Part shown: positions 41,836-50,828 of the stretch, one piece after another
Numbering within the stretch: position 1 is the stretch's first letter
Layout: each line of letters begins with the position of its first letter
Notes under the pieces: model-generated
Databases searched by the model: none
What the model saw: only the letters and a program-made list of their open reading frames with translations
What the model was told of the DNA's origin: nothing
From: Zhengella mangrovi
GTDB taxonomy: Bacteria > Pseudomonadota > Alphaproteobacteria > Rhizobiales > Rhizobiaceae
DNA length: 64,000 bases
Assembly (NCBI RefSeq): GCF_002727065.1
Contig: NZ_PDVP01000002.1
Coordinates: forward strand, 496,001-560,000
Reading direction: 5' to 3'
Made by a program: the position numbers and the translations under genes

Positions 41836-44800
41836 CGGCCTTCATCCGGCCGAGGACGCGCTGGTAGAACAGGCCGATGCCGATGAGGGAGGCGCCCAGA
41901 CCCATGAAGGACGCCGCGCGCAGCACGCCCTCCAGTTCGGCCATGTCGAAGAGGAAGACCTTCAGGACGGTCAGCACCACCAGGACGCCGGAGGCCGCGC
42001 GCAGCACCTGGCGGTCAAGGCGCAGGCCGGCAACGAGCAGGCCGAGACCGACGACCAGCCAGGCAGCCGAATAGGTGTAGGTCTCGCCGTCGCTGGTCGC
42101 CTTCCAGTCGCCGAGGTAAGGCCCCTGCCAGAGATGGCGGATTTCCAGGTTGAGCCAGGCGAAGAGGAGAAGTGCCGAAATGGCGCCCATGGACTGTACG
42201 AAGGGCGCCGGGCGACGATCGGCCGACTGGCGCGCGACTGACGCGGCCAGGATGCCGGGCAGCAGGAAGCCATAGGCCAGCCAGTTGACCAGCGGCCAGG
42301 TGCCGACCCAGTCATTGCCGAAATAGGGATTGGCGACGAAGAGATTGATCGTGAAGGCGAAGGCGGCAGCGGCCGCGCCGAGCGCCAGCGAGGCCCACTC
42401 CAGTCCTCGCGAAGGCCTGACCTCCCGCGGCGCCAGGCCGAAGGCCAGGGACAGGAGCAGCCAGGCAACCGGGTAGGTGTAAAGCTCGCCGATCCGCGTG
42501 GGGTTCTCCCATGCAAGGGACGGGCCTTGCCAGACATGACGGATCTCGAGATTGAGCCAGGCGAACAGAAGCAGGCCGGCCACGCCGGCGATCAGTTGCA
42601 CATAGGGCAGCGGGCGGCGGCCGATGGCCTGCCAGGCGACGATTGCCGCCATGAGGCCCGGCAGCAGGTAGGCCGGCATCAGCAGGTTCACCAGCGGCCA
42701 GGTGCCGACGGTCTCGCCGGTCCAGACCGGGTTGAGCCAGACGAGATGGCGCAGCGCGGCGAGCACCACCCCGGCGCCACCGAGCAGCATGGAGCCATAG
42801 CGCAGCACGGGGCTCGGCGCATTGGCGTCCAGCCGCACGACGGCGAAGGATGCGCCGAAGGCCAGCAGGGTATAGAGCGACTGCTCGCCAAGCGTGACCG
42901 GACCGCCAAAGGTGACGACACCATCGTTCATGCCGTGGCGGATGAGCATGGCGGCCCCGGCCATGGCGGCGGTCAGGGCGAAGGCTTCCATGAGGTTCCT
43001 GGGCGTGGTCGCGCCCATGCGCCGGAGGCTGCGGGCGGACAGGGCGAAGGCGATCGCCGGGAGGAAATAGCCGGGCGTCAGCCAGTTGAGCACGGGCGTC
43101 GTGGAAAGCGCCTGCGGGTCGGCGACGGTCGGATCGACGGCGAACCGGACCAGCACCACGGCGGCGCCGAGCGCCGCGATCCAGCCGAAGACGGGATGGC
43201 CGTCGCGTGCCGATGCGAGCACCAGAGCCAGGGCGATCGCGGCGAGAAGGATGCCGGTCCAGGCCGCCGTGGCGAGCAGATGAACGGCCAGGCCAAGCGG
43301 CAGGGATGCCGCGACAAAAAGAACGGCGGAGGCGGAATAGAGTGGCCGGTCGGCCTCTTCCCGGCCCCAGACAACCCAGGCCCCGGCCGCGATGAGCGCC
43401 GCGATTGCCAGCGCGGCCGGTCCGTAGGCGTAGTCCTCGTCCCAGCGCGCGTAACTGGCCACGGCCAGGACCAGCGCAACCAGGGACGGCAGGACGCCGG
43501 AGAATGCCCAGAGCATGGCGGTCATGCGCGCCTGCGCCAGGCGCCAGGCCATCAGCACGCACGCGGCAAGGAAGGGTACCGCAAGGGCGAACGCATAGAC
43601 GAGGTAAGCCGTTTCGTCCGGTGCGGGCCCGCTTGCCAGCAGCCGGTCCCCGCCCTCGCCCAGGGCATTGGTCACGACACCGACGGCATCGACCTGGTCG
43701 AGCATCCAGCCTGCCAGGACGCCCGAAACCAGCAGGGCGCCGGCCGGCGCGCCATGAATGCCGCCAGGACGCCAGAGCGCCATGAAAAGCAGCAGCAAGG
43801 CCGTGATCCCGGCTGCATGGCGCACGGATGCATCGGTGAGGCCCATGCTTCCGAGCGCGTAGAGCGCGGCCAGAAGGGTGAGCAGCGCGGCGGCGAAGAC
43901 CGGGACGCCGACGCGGCCGGCAATCGCGACGGCCAGGCTTTCGGGTTCATCCCGGGCGGCGAGCCAGACGGCGGCCACGGCGCCCACCATGGCCGCAAGG
44001 GCGATCAGGCTGGCCCATGGGACCGGGGCAGCGGAAAACCGGGCATCGAGCACCAGCCAGAACGCCGTGCCGGCGAGGCCGAGAACCAGAACCCAACCGG
44101 CCTCCTTCAACCGGGACAGGGCGGCTGCGGCGACGAGAACGACCGCGAAAAAGCCGAACAGGGGATAGGGACGCGGCTCGGTGGCGACGACCAGCAAGGG
44201 CGTGGCGAACGAGCCGACGAGACCGAGACCGGCCAGGGCGGTGCCATGCGGAATGGCCAGCGCGATGGCGACCAGCGAGACAAGCCCCATGGTGACGAAG
44301 CCGACGGATGACGGAACCCAGCCGTAGACGGCATGCGCCGCGTAGGCGACGCCGAAAAGGATGAGCACCCCGGCGGCCGTGAGAATGGCGGGGGTCTGGG
44401 CGAGACGATCCGCTTCCGGGCCAAGACGGTCCTGGCGGCGGCGCACGATCTCGCCGCCGGCCATGGCAAGCAGGCCGGCCAGCGCCGCGACCGCCATGCG
44501 GATGCGCGGGCCGAACAGGCCGGCCTCGATCGAATAGCGCACCAGGAACAGGCCGCCGAGTGCGAAAGCCAGGCCGCCGACCCAGATGGCCCAGCGGCTG
44601 CCAATGGTCTCCTCCAGCGAGCGTGCGGGCAGTTCGGCTTGCGGTCCGGCCCGCGCAGCCGCCGGCACGGGTTCGTCGACCGGCGCCCGGGGAGGCAATG
44701 GCGGCGGCAGGTCCGGGCCGGCAGGGCGGTCTCCGGCATCCGCTGCGACGGTGTCATCCGGACTGTTGGCAGCTGCGGGCGCAAGCAAGGGCGGAGACGC

Positions 44801-45097
44801 CTCGGAAGCCTTGTCGGCCGGCGGTGTCACCGTCGCTTCGGTCGATGATGGCGCTGCCTCGGCCGCAGCGGTTGCGGCCCCGTCCGCGGGTGGCTTTTGC
44901 GCTGCCCCGGTCTGCCCTTCCAGCGCCTTGAGACGCAGGTTCGCCACGGAGAGGATGTTTTCGGCCGTCTCGAGCCGCGCTTCCTGATCGGCCAGGCGCT
45001 GCTTCAATGCGTTCAGGTGGCGGCGCAAGAGCCAGGCCAGAAAGCCGATGACGGCGAGACCGGCGATCAGGTTGGAAAAGTCGAGATAGAGATACAA
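41804..45097 (-). CDS. DUF2339 large multi-pass membrane protein
   Basis: 1097 aa, mostly hydrophobic. After an N-terminal helix and a short coiled-coil-like segment (residues 25-60) comes a Pro/Ala-rich stretch, then GSRWAIWVGGLAFALGGLFL and about 25-30 helices. A block of about 134 residues is repeated near the C-terminus: GTWPLVNLLMPAYLLPG (near 797) and GTWPLVNWLAYGFLLPG (near 932), each with FAWLNLEIRH later. A diverged third copy begins near residue 666. Function unknown. The start is TTG 45097, since no better start exists after the thioesterase stop; the RBS is weak. Confidence 0.8.
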   Translation of the reverse strand: MYLYLDFSNLIAGLAVIGFLAWLLRRHLNALKQRLADQEARLETAENILSVANLRLKALEGQTGAAQKPPADGAATAAAEAAPSSTEATVTPPADKASEASPPLLAPAAANSPDDTVAADAGDRPAGPDLPPPLPPRAPVDEPVPAAARAGPQAELPARSLEETIGSRWAIWVGGLAFALGGLFLVRYSIEAGLFGPRIRMAVAALAGLLAMAGGEIVRRRQDRLGPEADRLAQTPAILTAAGVLILFGVAYAAHAVYGWVPSSVGFVTMGLVSLVAIALAIPHGTALAGLGLVGSFATPLLVVATEPRPYPLFGFFAVVLVAAAALSRLKEAGWVLVLGLAGTAFWLVLDARFSAAPVPWASLIALAAMVGAVAAVWLAARDEPESLAVAIAGRVGVPVFAAALLTLLAALYALGSMGLTDASVRHAAGITALLLLFMALWRPGGIHGAPAGALLVSGVLAGWMLDQVDAVGVVTNALGEGGDRLLASGPAPDETAYLVYAFALAVPFLAACVLMAWRLAQARMTAMLWAFSGVLPSLVALVLAVASYARWDEDYAYGPAALAIAALIAAGAWVVWGREEADRPLYSASAVLFVAASLPLGLAVHLLATAAWTGILLAAIALALVLASARDGHPVFGWIAALGAAVVLVRFAVDPTVADPQALSTTPVLNWLTPGYFLPAIAFALSARSLRRMGATTPRNLMEAFALTAAMAGAAMLIRHGMNDGVVTFGGPVTLGEQSLYTLLAFGASFAVVRLDANAPSPVLRYGSMLLGGAGVVLAALRHLVWLNPVWTGETVGTWPLVNLLMPAYLLPGLMAAIVAWQAIGRRPLPYVQLIAGVAGLLLFAWLNLEIRHVWQGPSLAWENPTRIGELYTYPVAWLLLSLAFGLAPREVRPSRGLEWASLALGAAAAAFAFTINLFVANPYFGNDWVGTWPLVNWLAYGFLLPGILAASVARQSADRRPAPFVQSMGAISALLLFAWLNLEIRHLWQGPYLGDWKATSDGETYTYSAAWLVVGLGLLVAGLRLDRQVLRAASGVLVVLTVLKVFLFDMAELEGVLRAASFMGLGASLIGIGLFYQRVLGRMKAVTPPAEGQGG

Positions 45098-45126
45098 GCC
45101 CGTGGTCTTTCGATCGGAAACCAGGC

Positions 45127-45636
45127 TCAGCCCGGCATGCGCAGGATGGAGCAGGTTTCAGTGCCGAAGGCGAGCGTCCTTCCGTCAGGTCCTTTCAGCG
45201 TGGCTTCGGAAACGGCCAGGTTGCGGCCGCGATGGACCACCCTTCCCTCGCAGGCCAGTTCGCCCATGCCCGGCAGGACCGGGCGAACGAGATTGACCTT
45301 GAACTCGACCGTCGTGGATGCCTCGCCGGCCGCACAGGTGGTGTGTACGGCGCAGGCGAGCGCCGAATCCATGATCGTGGCAGCCCAGCCGCCATGCACC
45401 GTTCCCATCGGGTTCAGATGCGCTTCGGTCGGCCAGCCGGTGAAAACGACCCGCCCCTCTTCTGCTTCGGTCAGCGCGAAGTTCAGCGCGCCGCCGATGG
45501 AGGGCGGCGGATAGGTGCCGTCGATGATGCGTCGCATCAGGTCGAGCCCGGTAAACCGCGAGACGTCGGCCATCGGGATGGTGCCGAACTCTCCGCTCCG
45601 GCGGGCCTGTTCCAGCCGTTCACGCCACTCGCTCAT
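45127..45636 (-). CDS. Hot-dog fold thioesterase, PaaI-like
   Basis: 169 aa. The hot-dog core [23 protein letters not shown] contains the HGG motif of PaaI-type acyl-CoA thioesterases. The ATG overlaps the recO stop (ATGA). Substrate unknown. Confidence 0.88.
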   Translation of the reverse strand: MSEWRERLEQARRSGEFGTIPMADVSRFTGLDLMRRIIDGTYPPPSIGGALNFALTEAEEGRVVFTGWPTEAHLNPMGTVHGGWAATIMDSALACAVHTTCAAGEASTTVEFKVNLVRPVLPGMGELACEGRVVHRGRNLAVSEATLKGPDGRTLAFGTETCSILRMPG

Positions 45637-46382
45637 GCCGCGTTCCCCTCCCCGGATTCGAAATGGCGCCGCAGCGCCTGGGCCAGGCCGGCGCGTTCCT
45701 GTGGCTCGCGCATGCCGCGCGGCTCCCAGACATGGCGGTTGAAGAAATAGGCCGTCAGGGCGAGCGCCCTTCGGACCCCCTCGCCATCGGCACGCTGGCC
45801 GGAACCGCGCAGCAGGAAGCCGGGCAGCGCCAGCAGCTTGTCAGCCCAGGGTTCGCCCGCCTCGCGGCTGACCGCCCGGCCCGACTTCGGCGATACCCAC
45901 GCCAGCCCTTCCGTGGCTCCCGTGGCCGCGCAGCGGCCGAGATCGAGGCCGAAGCCGAGCTCGTCGAGGACCATCAGTTCGAAGCGGATGAACAGTTCGC
46001 CCGCCCCCTGCGGCTCGTCGAGGTGCTCCAGCAGGATGCCGAGCGTCTCGTAGAGGCGGGGATGCGGGTCGCGCTCGGGCAACAGCCGCAGGTGTGCGGC
46101 ACAGGCCTGCAGGCCGAAGACACCGGTGGCGCTGCCGAACAGGCGGGCGGCATGATGCTCCATCGGTTCGGCCTGGAACGTGCCCATATGCTCGTCGAGG
46201 CGCGCGCGCCAGGTCAGGTCCACCCGGTTGCCGGGCTGGAGAACCGGCTGCATGGTCCGCGACCGGCCGCCGCGCACCAGGCCGAGATGGCGGCCGTGGC
46301 CAAGCGTCATCGCCTCCAGGATGACGCTCGTTTCGCCATGCCTGCGCGTTCCAAGGATGATGCCTTCGTCCCGCCATTCCAT
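45633..46382 (-). CDS. recO: DNA repair protein RecO
   Basis: 249 aa. N-terminal OB fold ([19 protein letters not shown]) and a C-terminal helical domain; RecO loads RecA with RecR at gaps. Follows era in the same direction (89-bp gap) and precedes the thioesterase with a 4-nt overlap, the usual era-recO order. Confidence 0.94.
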   Translation of the reverse strand: MEWRDEGIILGTRRHGETSVILEAMTLGHGRHLGLVRGGRSRTMQPVLQPGNRVDLTWRARLDEHMGTFQAEPMEHHAARLFGSATGVFGLQACAAHLRLLPERDPHPRLYETLGILLEHLDEPQGAGELFIRFELMVLDELGFGLDLGRCAATGATEGLAWVSPKSGRAVSREAGEPWADKLLALPGFLLRGSGQRADGEGVRRALALTAYFFNRHVWEPRGMREPQERAGLAQALRRHFESGEGNAA

Positions 46383-46471
46383 CGGGCGACGATCCTCCGG
46401 TCAGGCCGCAAAGTCCATAACCAAAGTGCTAATTTTCATCGATCAAGGCGCCCTGCCGGCCCGCCCGCGTG

Positions 46472-47401
46472 TCAGCCGGGGAAATCGAGGCCCATTTCGC
46501 GATAGCGTTCCGGGTCGTCACCCCAGTTCTCGCGCACCTTGACGAACAGGAACAGGTGGACCGGCTGCTCGAGGATCTCGGCCAGTTCCTCGCGGGCCGC
46601 CTGGCCGATGGCCTTGATCGTCTCGCCCTTGCGGCCAAGGATGATCTTCTTCTGGCTGTCGCGCTCGACGTAGATGACCTGGTCGATCCGTACCGAGCCG
46701 TTCTTCTGTTCCTGCCAGCGCTCTGTCTCCACGTGGGACGAATAGGGCAGCTCCTGATGCAGGCGCAGGTAAAGCTTCTCGCGCGTGATCTCGGCGGCGA
46801 GCTGGCGCATGGGCAGGTCGGAGATCTGGTCTTCCGGGTAGTACCAGGGACCGGGCGCGGCCCTGCCGGCGAGCCAGGCCATCAGGTCGTCGCAGCCCGA
46901 GCCGTTGAGCGCGGAGATCATGAAGGTGGCGTCGAAGTCCACCGATTCGTTGGCGGCGGCGGCCAGGGCCAGCAGGCTGTCGCGCTTGACCGTGTCGATC
47001 TTGTTGAGAACCAGCGCCTTGGGCTGGCGCACCTGCTTCAGGCTTTCAAGGATGACGGCGGCGTCGCCCTTCAGGCCGCGTTCGGCATCGACGAGAAAGC
47101 AGACGATGTCAGCATCGCGGGCGCCCGACCAGGCGGTCGTCACCATGGCGCGGTCGAGGCGGCGGCGCGGCTTGAAGATGCCGGGCGTATCGACGAAGAC
47201 CAGCTGGCTGCGGTCCTTGATGGCGACGCCGCGGATCAGGGCGCGCGTGGTCTGCACCTTGTGGGTGACGATGGAGACCTTGGCGCCGACGAGGCGGTTC
47301 AGCAAGGTGGACTTGCCGGCATTGGGCGCGCCGATCAGCGCGACGAAGGCCGAGCGGGTGTCCGGTGCCGCGGCTTCAGGCTGTTGCGTCTCGGGGCTCA
47401 T
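46472..47401 (-). CDS. era: GTPase Era
   Basis: 309 aa. G1 GAPNAGKST, G3 DTPG, G4 NKID and a C-terminal KH domain (VERDSQKKIILGRKGETIKAIG). Era binds 16S rRNA for small-subunit maturation. The start ATG 47401 overlaps the rnc stop by 4 nt (ATGA); an in-frame Met 5 codons upstream is possible. Confidence 0.96.
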   Translation of the reverse strand: MSPETQQPEAAAPDTRSAFVALIGAPNAGKSTLLNRLVGAKVSIVTHKVQTTRALIRGVAIKDRSQLVFVDTPGIFKPRRRLDRAMVTTAWSGARDADIVCFLVDAERGLKGDAAVILESLKQVRQPKALVLNKIDTVKRDSLLALAAAANESVDFDATFMISALNGSGCDDLMAWLAGRAAPGPWYYPEDQISDLPMRQLAAEITREKLYLRLHQELPYSSHVETERWQEQKNGSVRIDQVIYVERDSQKKIILGRKGETIKAIGQAAREELAEILEQPVHLFLFVKVRENWGDDPERYREMGLDFPG

Positions 47402-48108
47402 TCGCCCTCCTTCCATTCGCCTTCGCGAACCAGCAGCCGCGTGGCGGCTTCCTGCTCGGCGGCCCGCTTCGACCGTCCCGTGCCCTGCTCCGGCGGCCGC
47501 TTGCCGACGGTCACGGATACGGCAAACAAGGGATCATGATCCGGTCCCTCGCGGCTGTCCACCACGTAGACCGGAACGAGGCCGCCCTGGCGGTGGGCCC
47601 ATTCCTGCAGCGCCGTCTTGGGATCGCGCCGCCCGGCGCCGGCGGCCCTGGCGCGGCCGGCCCAGTGTTTCAGGATGAACGGGCGCGCGGCATCGAGGCC
47701 GCCGTCGAGGTAGATGGTCGCGATGACCGATTCCATCACGTCGGCCCGGAGGTTCAGCCGCTTGCGGCCGGCCAGCGACTTGATCTCGGCGCCGGTGATG
47801 ATGAAATCATGCAGACCGATTTCCTCGGCGATGTCGGCGCAGGTTTCAGCGCTGACAAGCTGGTTCAGCCGGACCGAGAGTTCGCCCTCGTTGGCATGGG
47901 GGAACTCGCCGAACAGCAATTCCGCCACCACGAGGCCGAGCACGCGATCGCCGAGGAACTCGAGGCGTTCATAGTCGGCACCGCCGGACTTGCGCGCACT
48001 GGCATGGGTGACCGCCCGTTCCAGCCGCGCCGGATCGGAGAAGTCGTGCCCCGTCAGCCGGCCGATCTCGGCCGCCAGCGTCGCACCGGTCCGTCTTGCG
48101 CGGCTCAA
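47398..48108 (-). CDS. rnc: Ribonuclease III
   Basis: 236 aa. The catalytic signature ERLEFLGDRVL is at residues 47-57, with a second acidic set (RADVMESVIATIYLDGG), and a C-terminal double-stranded RNA binding domain (DPKTALQEWAHRQG to the end). Cleaves dsRNA in rRNA processing. The start is TTG 48108, with GGGGAG 7 nt upstream, giving the proper N-terminus; it lies 16 nt after lepB. Confidence 0.94.
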   Translation of the reverse strand: MSRARRTGATLAAEIGRLTGHDFSDPARLERAVTHASARKSGGADYERLEFLGDRVLGLVVAELLFGEFPHANEGELSVRLNQLVSAETCADIAEEIGLHDFIITGAEIKSLAGRKRLNLRADVMESVIATIYLDGGLDAARPFILKHWAGRARAAGAGRRDPKTALQEWAHRQGGLVPVYVVDSREGPDHDPLFAVSVTVGKRPPEQGTGRSKRAAEQEAATRLLVREGEWKEGE

Positions 48109-48124
48109 GTCAGGCTCCCCGCGA

Positions 48125-48874
48125 TCAATGGATCGTGGTGAACAGGCGACCGGTGCGCAGATCCGCCGGCCAACGCCAGAACTCCAGCGGGCTGGCACCG
48201 CCAGCCATGGAGAAGAAGATCACCGTCGCCTTGCCGACGAGGTTCTCGTAAGGTACGAAGCCGACGCTGAGACGGCTGTCGTTGGAATTGTCGCGGTTGT
48301 CGCCCATCATGAAGTAATGGCCGGGCGGCACGATGAACTCGCGGGTCGTGTCCGAAACGCCGTTGGGCGTGATGTCGAGTGTGTCGTAGCTGACGCCGTT
48401 GGGCAGGGTCTCGCGGTAGACGTCGACCGGGCGGTCGAGTTCGGTGATGTCGGGATTGTCGATCTGGCCGACCTTCTCCCGCTTGACCGCTTCGCCGTTG
48501 ATGTAGAGCACGCCGTCCTTCATCTGCACGTGATCGCCCGGCAGGCCGATCAGCCGCTTGATGTAGTCCAGCGACGGATTGGGCGGGAACTTGAAGACCA
48601 CGACGTCGCCGCGCTCCGGCTGTCCGCCCCAGATGCGCCCTTCGAAAAGGTCGGGCGAGAACGGGAAGGAGTGACGCGAATAGCCGTAGGACCACTTGTT
48701 GACGAAGAGGTAGTCGCCCTCCAGCAACGTCGGACGCATCGAGCCCGAGGGAATGGAGAACGGCTGGAACAGCAGCGAGCGGATGATCACCGCCAGGATC
48801 AGCGCCTGGACGATTACGCTGACGATCTCAAGAAGACCGCCTGACTTCTTCTGGGTTCTTTCGGCCACGCTCAT
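48125..48874 (-). CDS. lepB: Signal peptidase I
   Basis: 249 aa. An N-terminal helix (IVSVIVQALILAVII) anchors the enzyme. The Ser/Lys dyad is Ser45 in IPSGSMRPTL and Lys106 in YIKRLIGLPGD; the GDNRDNSNDSR box follows. It removes signal peptides from exported proteins. Start ATG 48874 is chosen; an in-frame ATG at 48904 has no clear RBS. Confidence 0.95.
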   Translation of the reverse strand: MSVAERTQKKSGGLLEIVSVIVQALILAVIIRSLLFQPFSIPSGSMRPTLLEGDYLFVNKWSYGYSRHSFPFSPDLFEGRIWGGQPERGDVVVFKFPPNPSLDYIKRLIGLPGDHVQMKDGVLYINGEAVKREKVGQIDNPDITELDRPVDVYRETLPNGVSYDTLDITPNGVSDTTREFIVPPGHYFMMGDNRDNSNDSRLSVGFVPYENLVGKATVIFFSMAGGASPLEFWRWPADLRTGRLFTTIH

Positions 48875-48969
48875 ACTTCCCTGTTTGGCTTCGGCGTCTC
48901 TCATAACCGCTCGTGCTTCGGGCCGCAACGGCGGGAATGCCCCGCGCCGGCTGCGTCACTTGCGCCCGG

Positions 48970-49380
48970 TCAGGTCTCCCCGGTTTCGGGTAGCGCCTCG
49001 ATGATGACGAATGCCTGGGCGAGCGGAAAATCGTCCGTGATCGTCAGGTGGATGACCGGCCGGTGGCCCGGTGGCGTCATGGCCTCAAGGCGCGCCAGGG
49101 CGCCGTTGGTGAGGTGCATGGTCGGCTTGCCGCCAGGCAGGTTGACGACCCCCATGTCGCGCCAGAACACGCCGTTCGACAGGCCCGTTCCGAGGGCCTT
49201 GGAACAGGCCTCCTTGGCCGCGAAGCGCTTGGCATAGGAGGCAGCGCGTTCCTTGCGCCGGTCCGACTTGGCCTTTTCGACATCGGTGAAGATGCGATCG
49301 GTGAAGCGGCTGCCGAAGCGCTCCAGCGACCGCTCGACGCGCCGGATGTCGATCAGGTCGGATCCCAGGCCGATGATCAT
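48970..49380 (-). CDS. acpS: Holo-[acyl-carrier-protein] synthase
   Basis: 136 aa. [20 protein letters not shown] with the metal Asp, and [15 protein letters not shown], the characteristic AcpS motif. Attaches phosphopantetheine to ACP. Its start overlaps the DUF2062 gene stop by one base (TGATG); part of the lepB-rnc-era housekeeping run. Confidence 0.95.
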   Translation of the reverse strand: MIIGLGSDLIDIRRVERSLERFGSRFTDRIFTDVEKAKSDRRKERAASYAKRFAAKEACSKALGTGLSNGVFWRDMGVVNLPGGKPTMHLTNGALARLEAMTPPGHRPVIHLTITDDFPLAQAFVIIEALPETGET

Positions 49381-50000
49381 CAGCCGAGCGCCGCGTTGTT
49401 CGGCGTGGGGGATTTTTCCTTGGCATGGCGCGCGGCCAGCTTCGCGGCGCGCTTGCGGGCACGCTCGGCCAGGCGCTTGCGGCGCTGTTCGCGAAAGGTG
49501 GCGACCGCCCAGCGGGTCAGGAAGTAGAAGCCGGCGGCAAAGGCAAGCCCGAGCGGAACGGCACCGACGACCATGGGCTTGAGAACCGGCTGCCAGAGCT
49601 GGGAGAACTCCAGGTCGCCGAACAGCTTCACCAGGTTGATGTGCTTGTGGACGTTATCGAACCCGCCATCGCTGATGGCCTGGCCGAGCTTGTAGGTGGC
49701 GGCCCAGATGAAGGGAAAGGTCAGCGGGTTGCCGACGGCCGTGCCGAGGGCGGATGCCAGGAGGTTGCCGGCGATCAGCCAGGCCAGCGCGGCGGCGATG
49801 ACGAAATGGAAGCCGATGAAGGGGGTGAAGGAGGCGAAGACGCCTGCGGCCACGCCGGCGGCAATGGCATGGGGCGTCGCCGACAGGCGCAGCACGCGCT
49901 TGGCGAAATACTGCGCCGACCTCAGGAACGAACGGCGCGGCCAGAAGAACGTCCGCAGACGTTCGGAAAAATCCGCCTTCTTTCGTCGCCTGAACAGCAT
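49380..50000 (-). CDS. DUF2062 membrane protein
   Basis: 206 aa. The DUF2062 core [27 protein letters not shown] and [20 protein letters not shown] is evident, with three or four helices, and a very basic C-terminal tail. Function unknown. Start ATG 50000 gives [16 protein letters not shown]; longer in-frame starts would run into the intergenic region. Confidence 0.9.
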   Translation of the reverse strand: MLFRRRKKADFSERLRTFFWPRRSFLRSAQYFAKRVLRLSATPHAIAAGVAAGVFASFTPFIGFHFVIAAALAWLIAGNLLASALGTAVGNPLTFPFIWAATYKLGQAISDGGFDNVHKHINLVKLFGDLEFSQLWQPVLKPMVVGAVPLGLAFAAGFYFLTRWAVATFREQRRKRLAERARKRAAKLAARHAKEKSPTPNNAALG

Positions 50001-50146
50001 TCCATCCCATTCCCTGGCGAATCCTCGCCGATCCCGACCGGACCTTAGGGTGCCGACCGTTAAGCCTTTCTTCCCGCCTGTCGCATTGACCGCCCGCTCA
50101 GCCCCTGCCCCTTGTCTATAAGCGGGCAGGAACAAGAGCGGCAAGG

Positions 50147-50184
50147 AAAAAGCCGCCCTGCGACCCCTTTTCGCCGCTGGCGGC
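50147..50184 (-). terminator. Possible terminator of pyrE on the minus strand
   Basis: On the minus strand GCCGCC pairs with GGCGGC (6 bp, 21-nt loop), followed directly by TTTTT. It lies just beyond the pyrE stop. The long loop makes it moderate evidence. Confidence 0.45.
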
Positions 50185-50195
50185 CGGTGGAAGCA

Positions 50196-50780
50196 CTACA
50201 GGGTCCGGCTACCCGGCTTTACGGGCGGAATTGCGGCAAGCTCGGGGGGAAGCCTGTCGGCCGGATAGGCCGGCACTTCATATTCGGCCAGCGCAACGAG
50301 CGGAACGCCGACATCGCACTTGCCCGCGGAGCGGTCGATGATGCAGGCCGCTGCCACCACCTCGGCGCCGATCTTGCGCAACGCGTCGATGGTCTCGCGG
50401 ATGGAAAGACCGGTCGTGACGATATCCTCGACGATGACCACCCGCGCGCCCTGCTCCATCTCGAAGCGGCGCAGGCGGAATTCGCCGTTCTCGCGCTCGA
50501 CCCAGACCGCCGGCACACCGAGATGGCGCGACGTCTCGTAGGCGGGGATGAGCCCGCCGATCGCCGGGCCGACGACGTAGTCGATGCGGCCGGGGACCTC
50601 GGCGCGAATGCGTTCGGCCAGCGCCTTGCACAGCGTCTCGGTCTTGTCGGCATGCATGAAGACGCGGGCCTTCTGGAGGAAGACGGGGCTGCGAAGGCCG
50701 GAGGTGAGAATGAAATGGCCTTCCAGCACTGCGCCGGCCTCGCGGAAGATGGCAAGCACGTCTTCGGTCGTCATGGTCAT
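50196..50780 (-). CDS. pyrE: Orotate phosphoribosyltransferase
   Basis: 194 aa. The PRPP loop [13 protein letters not shown] and the N-terminal [17 protein letters not shown] identify PyrE of UMP synthesis. It stands between DUF2062 and rsh, in the usual cluster order. The ATG pair MTMTTED allows a start 6 nt later. Confidence 0.95.
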   Translation of the reverse strand: MTMTTEDVLAIFREAGAVLEGHFILTSGLRSPVFLQKARVFMHADKTETLCKALAERIRAEVPGRIDYVVGPAIGGLIPAYETSRHLGVPAVWVERENGEFRLRRFEMEQGARVVIVEDIVTTGLSIRETIDALRKIGAEVVAAACIIDRSAGKCDVGVPLVALAEYEVPAYPADRLPPELAAIPPVKPGSRTL

Positions 50781-50828
50781 GGCTGCTGTTCCTTCAGACT
50801 GTTTCCCGCGACCGCCGTGCGGCTCGCC

